Positions 1-8,710 of a stretch of DNA of 64,000 nucleotides are shown piece after piece. The stretch spans positions 186,001 through 250,000 of the forward strand of contig NZ_JAGINP010000007.1 of NCBI RefSeq assembly GCF_017876155.1. The letters run 5' to 3'. This DNA comes from Azospirillum rugosum (GTDB lineage Bacteria; Pseudomonadota; Alphaproteobacteria; Azospirillales; Azospirillaceae). Below the pieces are notes generated by a model. The model did no database searches. It saw only the letters and a list, made by a program, of their open reading frames with translations, and was not told the DNA's origin. The stretch's first letter is position 1; each line of letters opens with the position of its first letter. A program made the position numbers and the translations under genes.

Positions 1-299
1 GCTACGACCTGAGCCTGTTCAACCCCGGCGGACGCGCGGCGCTGGACCGGGGCGAGCTGTGCCTCTACGTGCTGGATCATCGCAGCCCGTGGGGGCTGCT
101 CTGGCTCGGTATGCGGGCCGCCGTGGGGCGGCTGGACCAGGAACGGGATTTCGACCGGATGGCGGTGAAGGACGTCGAGATCCGCTCCGACGCCCACCGC
201 TTGCGAGTCTCCTTGGACGGCGAGGTGGAGAAACTCAGCCCGCCCTTGCGCTACCGCACCCGGCCGAAGGCGCTCCGCGTCCTCGCGGCCGGGGATTGA
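1..299 (+). CDS. Diacylglycerol kinase family lipid kinase, C-terminal part (5' end outside window)
   Basis: The reading frame is open from the left edge (codons begin at base 3) to TGA at 297-299, giving about 98 residues. The C-terminus has the pattern of the YegS/DagK lipid kinase family: a D-G-E-V-E motif followed by a P-L-x-Y strand and a closing A-L-R-V-L strand, which belong to the second beta-rich domain. Members phosphorylate diacylglycerol or related lipids at the membrane. The ATP-binding N-terminal domain lies outside the window, so substrate and completeness cannot be judged. The next gene converges on it 7 bp downstream. Confidence 0.6.
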   Translation, partial: YDLSLFNPGGRAALDRGELCLYVLDHRSPWGLLWLGMRAAVGRLDQERDFDRMAVKDVEIRSDAHRLRVSLDGEVEKLSPPLRYRTRPKALRVLAAGD

Positions 300-306
300 G
301 GAGGCA

Positions 307-540
307 TCAGACGGCGGCGATGGAGGAAGCGGCGACCGAGGTGGTGGCGGGCGCGGCGAACAGGCTGTAGCCCTCGCGCTGATCCCGCAGGTTGGCCAGC
401 AGGTCGACCAGGCTGTCGCGGACGAAAGGATTGACCGTCTCGTCCATCTTCTTCTGCACGGTGGCGATGAATTCGTCCAGGATGTTCAGGTGGACGGAAG
501 CAGCGGCGACGACGTCGTTCGAGAAGATCGGAGACTTCAT
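307..540 (-). CDS. Small hypothetical protein, 77 aa
   Basis: I do not recognise this protein. It begins MKSPIFSNDVV, is predicted mostly helical in its middle part, and ends in a low-complexity Ala/Ser/Thr/Val tail. There is no signal peptide or membrane segment and no cysteine. I chose the ATG at 540 over an upstream in-frame start at 594 because a GGGAG ribosome binding site lies about 9 bases before it. It is monocistronic: it converges with the lipid kinase and is followed upstream by a 568-bp non-coding stretch that should hold its promoter. Confidence 0.55.
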   Translation of the reverse strand: MKSPIFSNDVVAAASVHLNILDEFIATVQKKMDETVNPFVRDSLVDLLANLRDQREGYSLFAAPATTSVAASSIAAV

Positions 541-720
541 AATGACTAACTCCCGATGTTTGTTTGGTTGAGTGTTCGTCCTTGCTGAAGCCATTGAGCC
601 ATTTTTCGGGTTAACGAGGTGTTAAGATCGCCATTTGGGCATAGGTAGAATGGTGATTACCTCGATAGTGTAGTCGTGACTGCGGCGGGGGTGCGCCGGC
701 CGGCTGGTCGTTTGGACAAG

Positions 721-858
721 CCCCTCTCCCGCCCCGGGAGAGGGAAGGGGCCCACGCAAAGCGTGGGAAGGGTGAGGGTCGTGCGCGGAGAGCGCGCTGA
801 TTCTTGGCGGTACCCTCACCCGGCCCTCCGGGCCACCCTCTCCCGGGACGGGAGAGGG
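721..858. repeat. GC-rich palindromic intergenic repeat
   Basis: The outer arms CCCTCTCCC (722-730) and GGGAGAGGG (850-858) are inverted, and smaller nested palindromes lie inside (GGGAGAGGG also at 735-743, and ACGCAAAGCGT). This is the layout of a mosaic palindromic repeat that folds into a long hairpin. It sits alone in the 541-1108 gap, which otherwise shows no gene. Related CCCTC/GAGGG elements occur at 18913-19042 and 37451-37549. Confidence 0.7.
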
Positions 859-1108
859 ATTTGGCGCCAACTGCGATCCCCATTGGACGTACACCAAAGG
901 CCTATTGGCCGGCGCGCGGCGTCCAGCTATAACGGGCGCCCTGTTTTTCACGGCTAGGTTGGGAGGGATCCGCATGCGTTCGACGTGCCTGCCGATGCTG
1001 CCCCTTCCGCCCTCTTAAAAAATCCCGGCCGCTTTTCTTAAAGCCGCCGAGCTTTCCGGACACCGCTGTTTCGATTGGACGGCGCCCCCTGGCGCCGGAT
1101 TAGGGATC

Positions 1109-2926
1109 ATGCCGCTTTTCAAACGCAACGGCCGGGCGGACGCCATCCGCACCGTCCTCGCCTTCACGTTCCGTCATTGGCGCCGGCAGCGGCTGCGGGT
1201 GGCCGGCATCGCCGGGGCCATCGCGCTCTCCACGCTGGCCGACGTGTTCATGCCCTTCTTCGCCGGGCGGCTGGTGGACGCGCTGACGATGCTCACGGGC
1301 GAGCGGGAGGCGGCGCGCGACGCCGCGCTGACCGCTTTCGCCGCCATGGTGGCGCTGGGGGCCGCGATGGTCGTGATGCGCCATGTCGCGTGGAGCGGCG
1401 TGATTCCGCTGTCGCTGCGGATCATGGGCGACGTCGGGCGGGACGCCTTCCACCGCGTCCAGCGCTTTTCCACCGACTGGCACGCCAACAGCTTCGCGGG
1501 CTCCGTCGTACGCAAGATCACGCGCGGCATGTGGGCGCTCGACACGCTGGACGACACGCTTCTGCTTGCGCTCTGGCCGTCGCTCGTCGTGCTGGTCGGC
1601 ACCATGGTGATGCTGGCGCTGCATTGGCCGGTGATGGGGCTGGTGATCGCGCTCGGCACGCTGGTCTACGTGTCGATGACCGTCTTCTTCTCCACCGCCT
1701 ACATCGCGCCGGCCGCGCGCCTGTCCAACGCCTGGGACACGCGGCTGGGCGGCACGCTGGCCGACGCCGTCAGCTGCAACGCCGTGGTCAAGGCCTTCGG
1801 CGCGGAACCGCGCGAGGACGAGCGGCTGGCCGCCGTGGTGGAGAAGTGGAGCCGCCGCACGCGCCGCACCTGGACCCGCCATACCCGGCACAGCACGGCG
1901 CAGCTGACGGTCCTGCTGCTCATCCGCAGCGGCGTGGTCGCGACGGCGCTCTGGCTGTGGTGGGTGGGGCAGGCGACGCCGGGCGACGTGGCCTATGTGC
2001 TGACGACCTATTTCGTCGTGCACGGCTACCTGCGCGACATCGGCATGCACATCAACCACCTCCAGCGCGCGGTCAACGAGATGGAGGAGCTGGTCGACCT
2101 CCACGACGAGCCGCTGGGGGTGGAGGACCGTCCGGACGCGCGGCCGATCCGTATCGGGGCTGGCGAAGTGCGGTTCGACGACGTCACCTTCCTCTACGGC
2201 GGGCACACGACGCCGCTCTACCGCGACCTGTCGGTCACCATCCGGGCCGGCGAGCGGGTGGGGCTGGTCGGCCCTTCGGGGTCGGGCAAGACGACCTTCG
2301 TGAAGCTGATCCAGCGCCTCTACGACGTGACGGAGGGCCGGGTGCTGATCGACGGGCAGGACGTGGCGACGGCGACGCAATCCTCCCTGCGCGGCCAGAT
2401 CGCCATCGTCTCGCAGGAGCCGATCCTGTTCCACCGCTCGCTGGCGGAGAACATCGCCTATGGCCGGCCCGGTGCCTCCATGGCGGAGATCGAGCGGGCG
2501 GCCCGGCTCGCCAACGCGCACGACTTCATCGCGCGGCTGCCCAAGGGCTACGCCACGCTGGTGGGGGAGCGCGGGGTGAAGCTGTCGGGCGGGGAGCGTC
2601 AGCGGGTGGCGCTGGCCCGCGCCTTCCTGGCCGACGCGCCGATCCTGATCCTGGACGAGGCGACCTCCAGCCTCGATTCGGAATCGGAGGCGCTGATCCA
2701 GGAGGCGATGGAGCGGCTGATGGAAGGGCGCACGGCGATCATCATCGCCCACCGCCTGTCCACCGTCCGCACGCTGGACCGCATTCTGGTCTTCAACCAC
2801 GGCCGCGTCGTGGAGGAAGGCACGCACGCCGCCCTGCTGTACCGCCCCAACGGCCTCTACCGCCGCCTGTTCGAACAGCAGGCCGGGGCGGGCGGGGACC
2901 GGAAGGTGGGAAATCTCAACGGGTGA
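1109..2926 (+). CDS. ABC exporter, fused permease and ATPase (half-transporter)
   Basis: This 605-residue protein has an N-terminal ABC-type-1 membrane domain with about six membrane helices (residues ~25-310) and a C-terminal nucleotide-binding domain. The Walker A motif GPSGSGKTT is near residue 388, the signature LSGGERQR near 492, Walker B ILILDEATSSLD near 512, and the H-loop IIAHRLSTV near 548. All catalytic elements are intact. Such half-transporters dimerise and export lipids, peptides or drugs; the substrate cannot be told from sequence. It stands alone: about 570 bp of non-coding DNA precede it and a palindromic repeat follows the stop codon. Confidence 0.9.
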   Translation: MPLFKRNGRADAIRTVLAFTFRHWRRQRLRVAGIAGAIALSTLADVFMPFFAGRLVDALTMLTGEREAARDAALTAFAAMVALGAAMVVMRHVAWSGVIPLSLRIMGDVGRDAFHRVQRFSTDWHANSFAGSVVRKITRGMWALDTLDDTLLLALWPSLVVLVGTMVMLALHWPVMGLVIALGTLVYVSMTVFFSTAYIAPAARLSNAWDTRLGGTLADAVSCNAVVKAFGAEPREDERLAAVVEKWSRRTRRTWTRHTRHSTAQLTVLLLIRSGVVATALWLWWVGQATPGDVAYVLTTYFVVHGYLRDIGMHINHLQRAVNEMEELVDLHDEPLGVEDRPDARPIRIGAGEVRFDDVTFLYGGHTTPLYRDLSVTIRAGERVGLVGPSGSGKTTFVKLIQRLYDVTEGRVLIDGQDVATATQSSLRGQIAIVSQEPILFHRSLAENIAYGRPGASMAEIERAARLANAHDFIARLPKGYATLVGERGVKLSGGERQRVALARAFLADAPILILDEATSSLDSESEALIQEAMERLMEGRTAIIIAHRLSTVRTLDRILVFNHGRVVEEGTHAALLYRPNGLYRRLFEQQAGAGGDRKVGNLNG

Positions 2927-2940
2927 GCAGTTTGCCCTTT

Positions 2941-3032
2941 CACCGTCATTCCCGCGAAAGCGGGAATCCAGGCCGTTCCTTGCGCTCGGCCGGGAAAAGT
3001 TCTGGATGCCAGCCTTCGCTGGCATGACGGTG
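2941..3032. repeat. Inverted-repeat element, CGTCATTCCCGCG family, copy 1
   Basis: Terminal arms CACCGTCAT (2941-2949) and ATGACGGTG (3024-3032) are perfect inverted repeats. The left half contains a TTCCCGCGAAAGCGGGAA hairpin and the right half a GCCAGCCTTCGCTGGC hairpin. It lies between the ABC exporter and the convergent gene at 3065 and could act as a bidirectional transcription end. A second copy of the family lies at 11409-11496. Confidence 0.75.
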
Positions 3033-3064
3033 AATGAGGTGGTTGCGGTTTGTTAGGCGGGGCG

Positions 3065-3466
3065 TTACTGCCGTCCCCCCAGCGAGGTCATGGATCCCTC
3101 GGTGTGGAAGGGCGGGAGTGTGTGCGCTTCCGCCACGGTGATGTCCTTCAGCACCAAGCGGTTGTCGTCGGTGACGGTCCGGATGCGGGTGATGGGGATG
3201 GCCACCTTGCGGTCCGGCGAGCCCTCTTCCGTCACGACGATGTCCTGCGGGGCGCGGCAGCGGTCGAGCGTCACGTCCCACACGGTGCCGACGGGCCGGC
3301 CGTCGCTGCCCGTCACGACGCGGTCGATCAGGTCGTCCAGGTCGGACAATTCCTCACCGCCGACGACCGGCAGTTGGTCCGGGCTGGGGCAGGCCGCCGC
3401 GGCGGTCGCCCAGGGGGTTGAGAGGCTGACCAGGGTCGCCAGGATCCCGGCGGCGATTGCGCGCAT
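3065..3466 (-). CDS. Secreted PRC-barrel-like protein, 133 aa
   Basis: The first ~25 residues (MRAIAAGILATLVSLSTPWA...) form a Sec signal peptide with a likely cut after an Ala-rich stretch. The mature part has short beta strands with the pattern D-G-R-P-V-G-T-V-W-D-V, which resembles the PRC-barrel fold, followed by a second strand group around 'KVAIPITRIR'. PRC-barrel proteins bind small ligands or RNA; no enzyme role is implied. The start at 3466 is supported by GGAGA placed about 6 bases upstream. It lies downstream of, and in the same direction as, the EmrAB-like pair with a gap of ~110 bp, so cotranscription is possible but unproven. Confidence 0.55.
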   Translation of the reverse strand: MRAIAAGILATLVSLSTPWATAAAACPSPDQLPVVGGEELSDLDDLIDRVVTGSDGRPVGTVWDVTLDRCRAPQDIVVTEEGSPDRKVAIPITRIRTVTDDNRLVLKDITVAEAHTLPPFHTEGSMTSLGGRQ

Positions 3467-3579
3467 GTCCGTCTCCTCTCGATGTCCTTACACACCTACA
3501 ACGCGATTCGGCGCCGTGGGTTGCCTGGGAGCTGTCACAATTTGGAGACGGGTTCGAAGATTTTTCGCCGCACGGCCGA

Positions 3580-5139
3580 TTACCGATGGACATTGCGCAA
3601 AATAAGTGCAAGCGGCACGGCCGCTGCGGAGATCAGCATCAGCACGAAGAAGACGTCGATGTAGGCCCAGAATCCGGCCTGCGTCTGCACCTGCTGGCCG
3701 ATGTAGGCGATGGCCTGCCCCGGCGCGTCGGCCGCGTTGCCGGCCGTCGCGAAATAGTTCGTCACGGTCTGCAGGGTGGTCTGATAGGCCGGGTTGGACG
3801 GCACAACATGCTCGACCAGCCGGCTCTGGTGGAACTGTTCGCGGTAGGCCAGGACGTTGGCGGCGACCGACACGCCGATGGAGCCGCCGACGTTGCGCGC
3901 GACGTTGATCATGGCGGAGGCCTGATCGGTCTTGTCCGGCGGGATGCCGTTGTAGGAGGCCGTGGTGATCGGAATGAAGATCAGCGGCAGGCCGAGCCCG
4001 ATGAAGATGCGCGACCAGGCGAAGAACCAGAAGGTCGCGTCGGCGTAGAGGTTGGTGAGGTCCCACATCGCCAGCGCGACGATCCCCGCACCCACGGCGA
4101 TCAGGTATTTCGGCTCCACGATGCCGGTCAGGCGGCCGACCACGAACATCATCATCATGGTGACCAGCCCGCCCGGCGACAGGGCCATGCCCGCCCAGGT
4201 CGCCGTGTAGCCGTAATATTGCTGGAGCAGCTCCGGCAGGAACTGCGTCGTCGCGATCAGGATGGCGCCGGTCGCCATCATCACCAGGAAGCAGGAGCCG
4301 AACTGCCGCGTGGCGATCATGCGGAGGTCCATCACCGGGTTCTTCCGCGTCAGCTCCCACGGGATCATCAGGCAGAAACAGGCCACGCAGATGATCGTGA
4401 AGACGATGATGAAGCTGGAGCCGAACCAGTCCTCCGTTTGGCCGCGGTCGAGCACCATCTCCAGCGAGCCCAGGAAACCGGCGACCAGCAGGAAGCCGAC
4501 GAGGTCCAGCCGGATGCCCTGGCGCTTCAGCGTCTCCCGCTCCTCGATGGCCGATTTCGGCTCCTGCACCAGCATCGCCACCAGCGCGAAGGCGAGGACG
4601 CCGACCGGGCCGTTGATCAGGAAGCACCAATGCCAGGAGTAATTGTCCGACAGCCAGCCGCCCAGCGTCGGCCCGACCACGGGTGCCACCACGACGGCCA
4701 CGCCGAAGATGGCGAAGGCCTGCCCGCGCTTGGCCGGCGGGAAGGAATCGGCGAGGATCGACTGCGAGATCGGCACCATGCCGCCCCCGGCGAAGCCCTG
4801 GAACACGCGGAAGACCAGCAGCGATTCCAGGTTCCAGGCGAAGCCGCAGAGGATGGAGCTGACGGTGAACAGCCCCAGGCAGCCGAGATAGAAGCGCTTG
4901 CGCCCGTAACGCTTCGCGATGAAGCTGCTGGCCGTCAGCACGATGGCGTTGGCGACGAGGTAGGTCGTCACCACCCAGGACGCCTGGTCGGTGCTGATCG
5001 CCAGCGTGCCGGAGATGTAGCGCAGCGCCACGTTGGCGATGGTGGTGTCCAGCACCTCCATGAAGGTGGCGATGGAGACGACGACGGCGATCAGCCACGG
5101 GTTGTGCGCCCCGGCCGCGCCCGCAGGACTGTCGCTCAT
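3580..5139 (-). CDS. emrB: DHA2-family MFS drug efflux transporter (EmrB/QacA type)
   Basis: This 519-residue protein has the 14-helix layout of DHA2 family drug:proton antiporters. The motif D-T-T-I-A-N-V-A-L in helix 1 (motif D1), K-R-Y-G-R-K-R between helices 2 and 3 (motif A) and G-P-T-L-G-G in helix 5 (motif C) are all present. It would export hydrophobic drugs together with the membrane-fusion protein encoded just upstream. Its ATG overlaps the stop of that gene (ATGA), so the two are translationally coupled. No outer-membrane TolC gene is adjacent. The substrate is unknown. Confidence 0.9.
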   Translation of the reverse strand: MSDSPAGAAGAHNPWLIAVVVSIATFMEVLDTTIANVALRYISGTLAISTDQASWVVTTYLVANAIVLTASSFIAKRYGRKRFYLGCLGLFTVSSILCGFAWNLESLLVFRVFQGFAGGGMVPISQSILADSFPPAKRGQAFAIFGVAVVVAPVVGPTLGGWLSDNYSWHWCFLINGPVGVLAFALVAMLVQEPKSAIEERETLKRQGIRLDLVGFLLVAGFLGSLEMVLDRGQTEDWFGSSFIIVFTIICVACFCLMIPWELTRKNPVMDLRMIATRQFGSCFLVMMATGAILIATTQFLPELLQQYYGYTATWAGMALSPGGLVTMMMMFVVGRLTGIVEPKYLIAVGAGIVALAMWDLTNLYADATFWFFAWSRIFIGLGLPLIFIPITTASYNGIPPDKTDQASAMINVARNVGGSIGVSVAANVLAYREQFHQSRLVEHVVPSNPAYQTTLQTVTNYFATAGNAADAPGQAIAYIGQQVQTQAGFWAYIDVFFVLMLISAAAVPLALILRNVHR

Positions 5140-6275
5140 CGCACGGTGACCGTGGGCACGACGGACATGCCGGGACCGATGGCGACGTCGGTGGGCCAGC
5201 CGTCCACCGTGATCTTCACGGGCACGCGCTGCACGACCTTGATGTAGTTGCCGGTCGCGTTCTCCGCCGGCAGAAGCGAGAAGGCGGTGCCGGAGCCGGG
5301 CTGCACGCTGTCCACGTGCCCGGTGATCGTGTGGTCGGGGTAGGCGTCGATGCGGACCTCCACCGGCTGGCCGGGGCGCATGTCGGTGATCTGCGTTTCC
5401 TTGAAGTTCGCGGTCACCCAGGTCTCGTCGGGGACGAACATCGACAGGCTCTGGCCCGCCTGGGCGTACTGTCCCTTGGCCGCACCCAGCCGGACGATGC
5501 GGCCGGCCTGCGCGGCCGTGACGGTGGTGTAGGACAGGTTCAGCTCCGCCTGGTCCACCTGGGCCTTGGCCTGGGCCAGTTCGGCCACCGCGCTCACCCG
5601 CTGCGCCTCCAGGCTGCCGACCTGCCGCTGCGCCGCCGTCTGGCCGGCCTTGGCGCGGGCGAGGTTGGCCTGCTGCTGCCTCAGGTTGGACGCGGACTGC
5701 TGGTACTGCTGCACCGTGCCGCTGCCGCGGGACTTCAGATCCTCGTAGCGGGCGGCGTCCTCCTCGGCGAAGCGCAGGGCGGCCTGGGTTTGCTCGACCT
5801 CCGCGGCGGCCTCCTCGATCTGCGCGCGCTGGGCGGCGATCTGGGCGTCCACGTTGTCGATGGCCGCCTGGGCCGCGCTCACCTTCGCCTTCGCCTGCTC
5901 CAGCGCGGTCTGGTAGTCGCGCGGGTCGATGGTGAAGAGCGTGGCGCCGGCCTCCACATGCTGGTTGTCGGTGACTGCCACGGCGGTGACGTAGCCGGAG
6001 ACCTTGGGCGCCACGGCGAACTGCCGCGCGTCCACGAAGGCGTCGTCCGTGGTCTCATAGGGCCGGATGTTGGTGCGCCAGTAGAGATAGCCGCCGACGA
6101 TGGCGAGCGCCATGACCACCAGCCCGATGCCGATGGCCAGCGGGTGGCGCTTCAGGAATCCGGGCTTCTTCTGGTCGTCGGAGGAATGTTTTTCGGCTGG
6201 CTTGGTGTCGGACGCGTGGGCGTGTTCGGGGCCGGGGGCGGTGCGCGCGTCCCCGCGCTGCAAGTCATCGGGCAT
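5136..6275 (-). CDS. emrA: HlyD-family membrane fusion protein (EmrA type)
   Basis: The 379-residue protein has a short cytoplasmic N-terminus rich in His, Asp and Lys, one membrane helix (about residues 46-66), a lipoyl half-motif followed by a long alpha-helical coiled-coil hairpin (about 130-250), and a C-terminal beta-barrel. It bridges the inner-membrane transporter to an outer-membrane channel. I chose ATG 6275 because upstream in-frame starts would extend into the divergent helicase gene and give a low-complexity Arg/Ser tail. The stop overlaps the emrB start by 4 bp. Confidence 0.9.
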   Translation of the reverse strand: MPDDLQRGDARTAPGPEHAHASDTKPAEKHSSDDQKKPGFLKRHPLAIGIGLVVMALAIVGGYLYWRTNIRPYETTDDAFVDARQFAVAPKVSGYVTAVAVTDNQHVEAGATLFTIDPRDYQTALEQAKAKVSAAQAAIDNVDAQIAAQRAQIEEAAAEVEQTQAALRFAEEDAARYEDLKSRGSGTVQQYQQSASNLRQQQANLARAKAGQTAAQRQVGSLEAQRVSAVAELAQAKAQVDQAELNLSYTTVTAAQAGRIVRLGAAKGQYAQAGQSLSMFVPDETWVTANFKETQITDMRPGQPVEVRIDAYPDHTITGHVDSVQPGSGTAFSLLPAENATGNYIKVVQRVPVKITVDGWPTDVAIGPGMSVVPTVTVR

Positions 6276-6311
6276 GTTGGGGTCTTCCGCCGGATCGGGG
6301 CTTGTCGACCA

Positions 6312-6339
6312 AAACAACGAACGTCGTAGGACATTGTTT
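6312..6339. promoter_or_regulatory. Possible operator in the emrA divergent promoter region
   Basis: An inverted repeat AAACAA (6312-6317) and TTGTTT (6334-6339) flank a 16-bp core in the 154-bp gap between emrA and the divergent helicase gene. Repressors of emrAB-type operons bind such sites, but no regulator gene is adjacent and the arms are short and AT-only, so this is a weak call. Confidence 0.2.
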
Positions 6340-6429
6340 CCATACCCCGTTGCAATCGCTTTGATGGCAGAAGCCCCTATGCCGATGCGCGGCGCCGGAG
6401 GTAGTGTGCGCCACCCTTCGGAGCCCGCG

Positions 6430-7653
6430 ATGACCCCGCCGCCAGACACGCTGAAGCCCTCCAGCTCGGACACCCCCACGGACGAGCAGCACCGCGCCAT
6501 CCAGGCCATCGACGCCTGGTACGCGGACCCGAACGCGCAGCAAGTCTTCTGGCTGGCGGGGGAGGCCGGGACCGGCAAGACCAAGACCACCGTCTTCGCG
6601 CTGGAGCATCTGCAGGACCGCCGGCGCCTGCGCGACTTCGTGGTCGGCGCGCCGACGGGCAAGGCGGCCCAGGTGCTGCGCCGCAAGGGGCTCGACCAGG
6701 CCTCGACGCTGCATTCCCTGATCTACGCGCCGCGGGTGGACGAGGACACGGGGGATCTGCTGTTCGCCCGCCGTTCGGAAGGGTCCTTCGTGGACGCCGA
6801 CCTGATCGTCTGCGACGAGGGCTCCATGGTCGGCGACGACGTGGCCGGCGACCTGATCCGCTCGGGCAAGAAAATCCTGATGATCGCGGACGACTACCAG
6901 CTGCCGCCGGTGTCGGGCCAGGGCACGCTGACCAGCGGCCAGCCCGACTTCCGGCTGGTGGAGCCACACCGCACCGCGCGGGAAAGCCCGGTGATCCGGC
7001 TGGCCCACCTGCTGCGCCGGCAGGAGCTGCCGCGCCGCTTCGGCTCGGTGGGGAAGGTCCATGTCCTGCCGATGACCCGCCAGACGGAGGTGCTGGCGAC
7101 CCGCGTGGACACCCAGACCATCTGCGGCACCCACCGCGTCCGCACCGCCTTTACCAAGCGCATCCGCTCCGGCCACGGCTTCGAGATGGTCATGCCGCAG
7201 GCGGGGGAGCGGGTGATCTGCCGGCGCAACCACAAGGACGAGGGGCTGTTCAACGGCATGATCGGCACGCTGACCCGCCCGGCGACGGAGGCGCGCGGCA
7301 AGAACGACGGGTTGTGGTCGCTGGGCGTCCATATGGAGGACGAGGTGCGCTCGCGCAGCAAGGTCATCGTCCATCCCGGCCTGTTCGAAGCGCATTACAC
7401 GGGGGAGCCGGCGCCGACGCGGGTGGACAAGAACGTCCAGCTGTTCGATTGGGCGTGGCTGATCACCTGCCACTCCGCCCAGGGATCCGAGTTCCCGTCG
7501 GTCACCGTGCTGGACGATTCCAACGCCTTCCGGGAGCACAAGTGGCGCTGGCTCTACACCGCCGTGACCCGGTCGCGGGAGGAGCTGGTGCTGCTGCTGC
7601 GCAACGCCGACCTCGGCGGCCCCTGGTCCATGCCGCAGTTCGACGCGGCGTAG
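6430..7653 (+). CDS. RecD-like SF1 DNA helicase, 407 aa
   Basis: Walker A G-E-A-G-T-G-K-T lies at residues 44-51, a Walker B variant C-D-E-G-S-M near 128-132, motif IV region A-D-D-Y-Q-L-P-P near 155, the UvrD/RecD C-terminal motif H-S-A-Q-G-S-E-F near 348 and Y-T-A-V-T-R-S-R near 375. It is much shorter than RecD2 (about 700 residues) and lacks that family's N-terminal region, so it is a core RecD-like helicase. ATG 6430 has a GGAG seven bases upstream; in-frame ATGs at 6364 and 6379 lack one. It is followed by the LigD-type polymerase 51 bp downstream in the same direction, which suggests a role in DNA repair. Confidence 0.8.
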   Translation: MTPPPDTLKPSSSDTPTDEQHRAIQAIDAWYADPNAQQVFWLAGEAGTGKTKTTVFALEHLQDRRRLRDFVVGAPTGKAAQVLRRKGLDQASTLHSLIYAPRVDEDTGDLLFARRSEGSFVDADLIVCDEGSMVGDDVAGDLIRSGKKILMIADDYQLPPVSGQGTLTSGQPDFRLVEPHRTARESPVIRLAHLLRRQELPRRFGSVGKVHVLPMTRQTEVLATRVDTQTICGTHRVRTAFTKRIRSGHGFEMVMPQAGERVICRRNHKDEGLFNGMIGTLTRPATEARGKNDGLWSLGVHMEDEVRSRSKVIVHPGLFEAHYTGEPAPTRVDKNVQLFDWAWLITCHSAQGSEFPSVTVLDDSNAFREHKWRWLYTAVTRSREELVLLLRNADLGGPWSMPQFDAA

Positions 7654-7704
7654 GGAGCCTGGGGCGCGCTCCCGCGTTTCCCTTGGGTGTTGCGGGAGGA
7701 TCCC

Positions 7705-8574
7705 ATGCCCAAGGCGAAAGCCGCCCCCAAGGACGACGCCGTCACGGTCGCCGGCATCGCCGTCACGCACCCCGACCGGCTGCTGTGGCCGGCGGCGGGG
7801 GTGACCAAGCGCGATTTGGCCGACTATTGCGTCGCGGTCGCCGACCGGCTTCTGCCGCAGGTCGCCAACCGTCCGCTGACCCTGCTGCGCTGCCCGGGCG
7901 GCAGCGAGGGGGAGTGCTTCGTGCAGAAGCATCCCTGGCCCGGCCTGTCCAAGGCGGTGCGGCGCCTGCGCGATGGAGACGACGAGTGGCTGGTCGTGGA
8001 CGACGCGGCCGGCCTTGTGGCGCTGGTGCAGATGGGCGTGCTGGAGTTCCACCCCTGGGGCGCCACGGCGGACGACCTGGAGCACCCGGACCGCGTCGTC
8101 TTCGACTTCGACCCGGATGAGGGCGTGCCCTGGGCGCGGGTGGTGGAGGGGGCGAAGGCCGTCCGCGCCCGGCTGGACGGGATGGGGCTGCAAAGCTTCC
8201 TGAAATCCACGGGCGGGAAGGGGCTGCACGTTGTCATCCCCATCGAGCCACACGCGGGGTGGGAGGCGGTGAAGGCCTTCGCGCACGGGATCGCGGAGCG
8301 GCTGGTGGACGACGCGCCCGACCGCTACACGACCAACCCGCTGAAGGAGGCGCGGCACGGGCGCGTGTTCCTGGACCACCTGCGCAACAGCCGCGGGGCC
8401 ACGGCGGTGGCGGCCTTTTCACCGCGGGCGCGGGCCGGCGCGCCCATCGCCGTTCCGCTGGCGTGGGAGGCGCTGGGCGATGATCCGGCGACCGTCCGGC
8501 GCGTTCTGACGGACCCGCCGGCCGACACCCCCTGGCCGGACTTTTCCAAGCTGCATCAACGGCTTCCGGGCTGA
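7705..8574 (+). CDS. Stand-alone LigD-type NHEJ polymerase/primase domain protein
   Basis: The 289 residues match the polymerase (AEP primase-like) domain of bacterial LigD from end to end. The metal-binding pair is D134 and D136 in D-F-D-P-D, and the nucleotide-binding S-T-G-G-K-G-L-H motif starts at residue 168. There is no ligase or phosphoesterase domain, so this protein would act with a separate ligase. LigD Pol adds ribonucleotides or deoxynucleotides at double-strand breaks bridged by Ku; no ku gene is in the window. The ATG at 7705 is preceded by GGAGGA. It follows the RecD-like helicase and precedes the SOS-linked helicase gene. Confidence 0.88.
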   Translation: MPKAKAAPKDDAVTVAGIAVTHPDRLLWPAAGVTKRDLADYCVAVADRLLPQVANRPLTLLRCPGGSEGECFVQKHPWPGLSKAVRRLRDGDDEWLVVDDAAGLVALVQMGVLEFHPWGATADDLEHPDRVVFDFDPDEGVPWARVVEGAKAVRARLDGMGLQSFLKSTGGKGLHVVIPIEPHAGWEAVKAFAHGIAERLVDDAPDRYTTNPLKEARHGRVFLDHLRNSRGATAVAAFSPRARAGAPIAVPLAWEALGDDPATVRRVLTDPPADTPWPDFSKLHQRLPG

Positions 8575-8580
8575 GGAAAC

Positions 8581-8612
8581 GGCGCACCGCCACTTATGCG
8601 CACTGGTGCGCC
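8581..8612 (+). terminator. Hairpin after the LigD-type gene
   Basis: GGCGCACC (8581-8588) and GGTGCGCC (8605-8612) are perfect 8-bp arms with a 16-nt loop, starting six bases after the stop codon. There is no T-run, so it is either a weak or Rho-assisted end, or a processed 3' end. Confidence 0.4.
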
Positions 8613-8634
8613 GGGGCTAGTCGGGTAGAATAAT

Positions 8635-8649
8635 GTTCCTGTTTTGTTC
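8635..8649 (+). promoter_or_regulatory. LexA box (SOS operator) before the SF2 helicase gene
   Basis: GTTC (8635-8638), seven bases, GTTC (8646-8649) is an exact match to the direct-repeat LexA box of alphaproteobacteria, GTTC-N7-GTTC. It lies 62 bp before the helicase start codon at 8711, a normal place for an SOS operator overlapping a promoter. Confidence 0.7.
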
Positions 8650-8710
8650 ATAACTGCAGGACGCCGATCCGGCGTTTCCGACTGTTTTCCTCGCGACCAA
8701 CCCGACCGGA

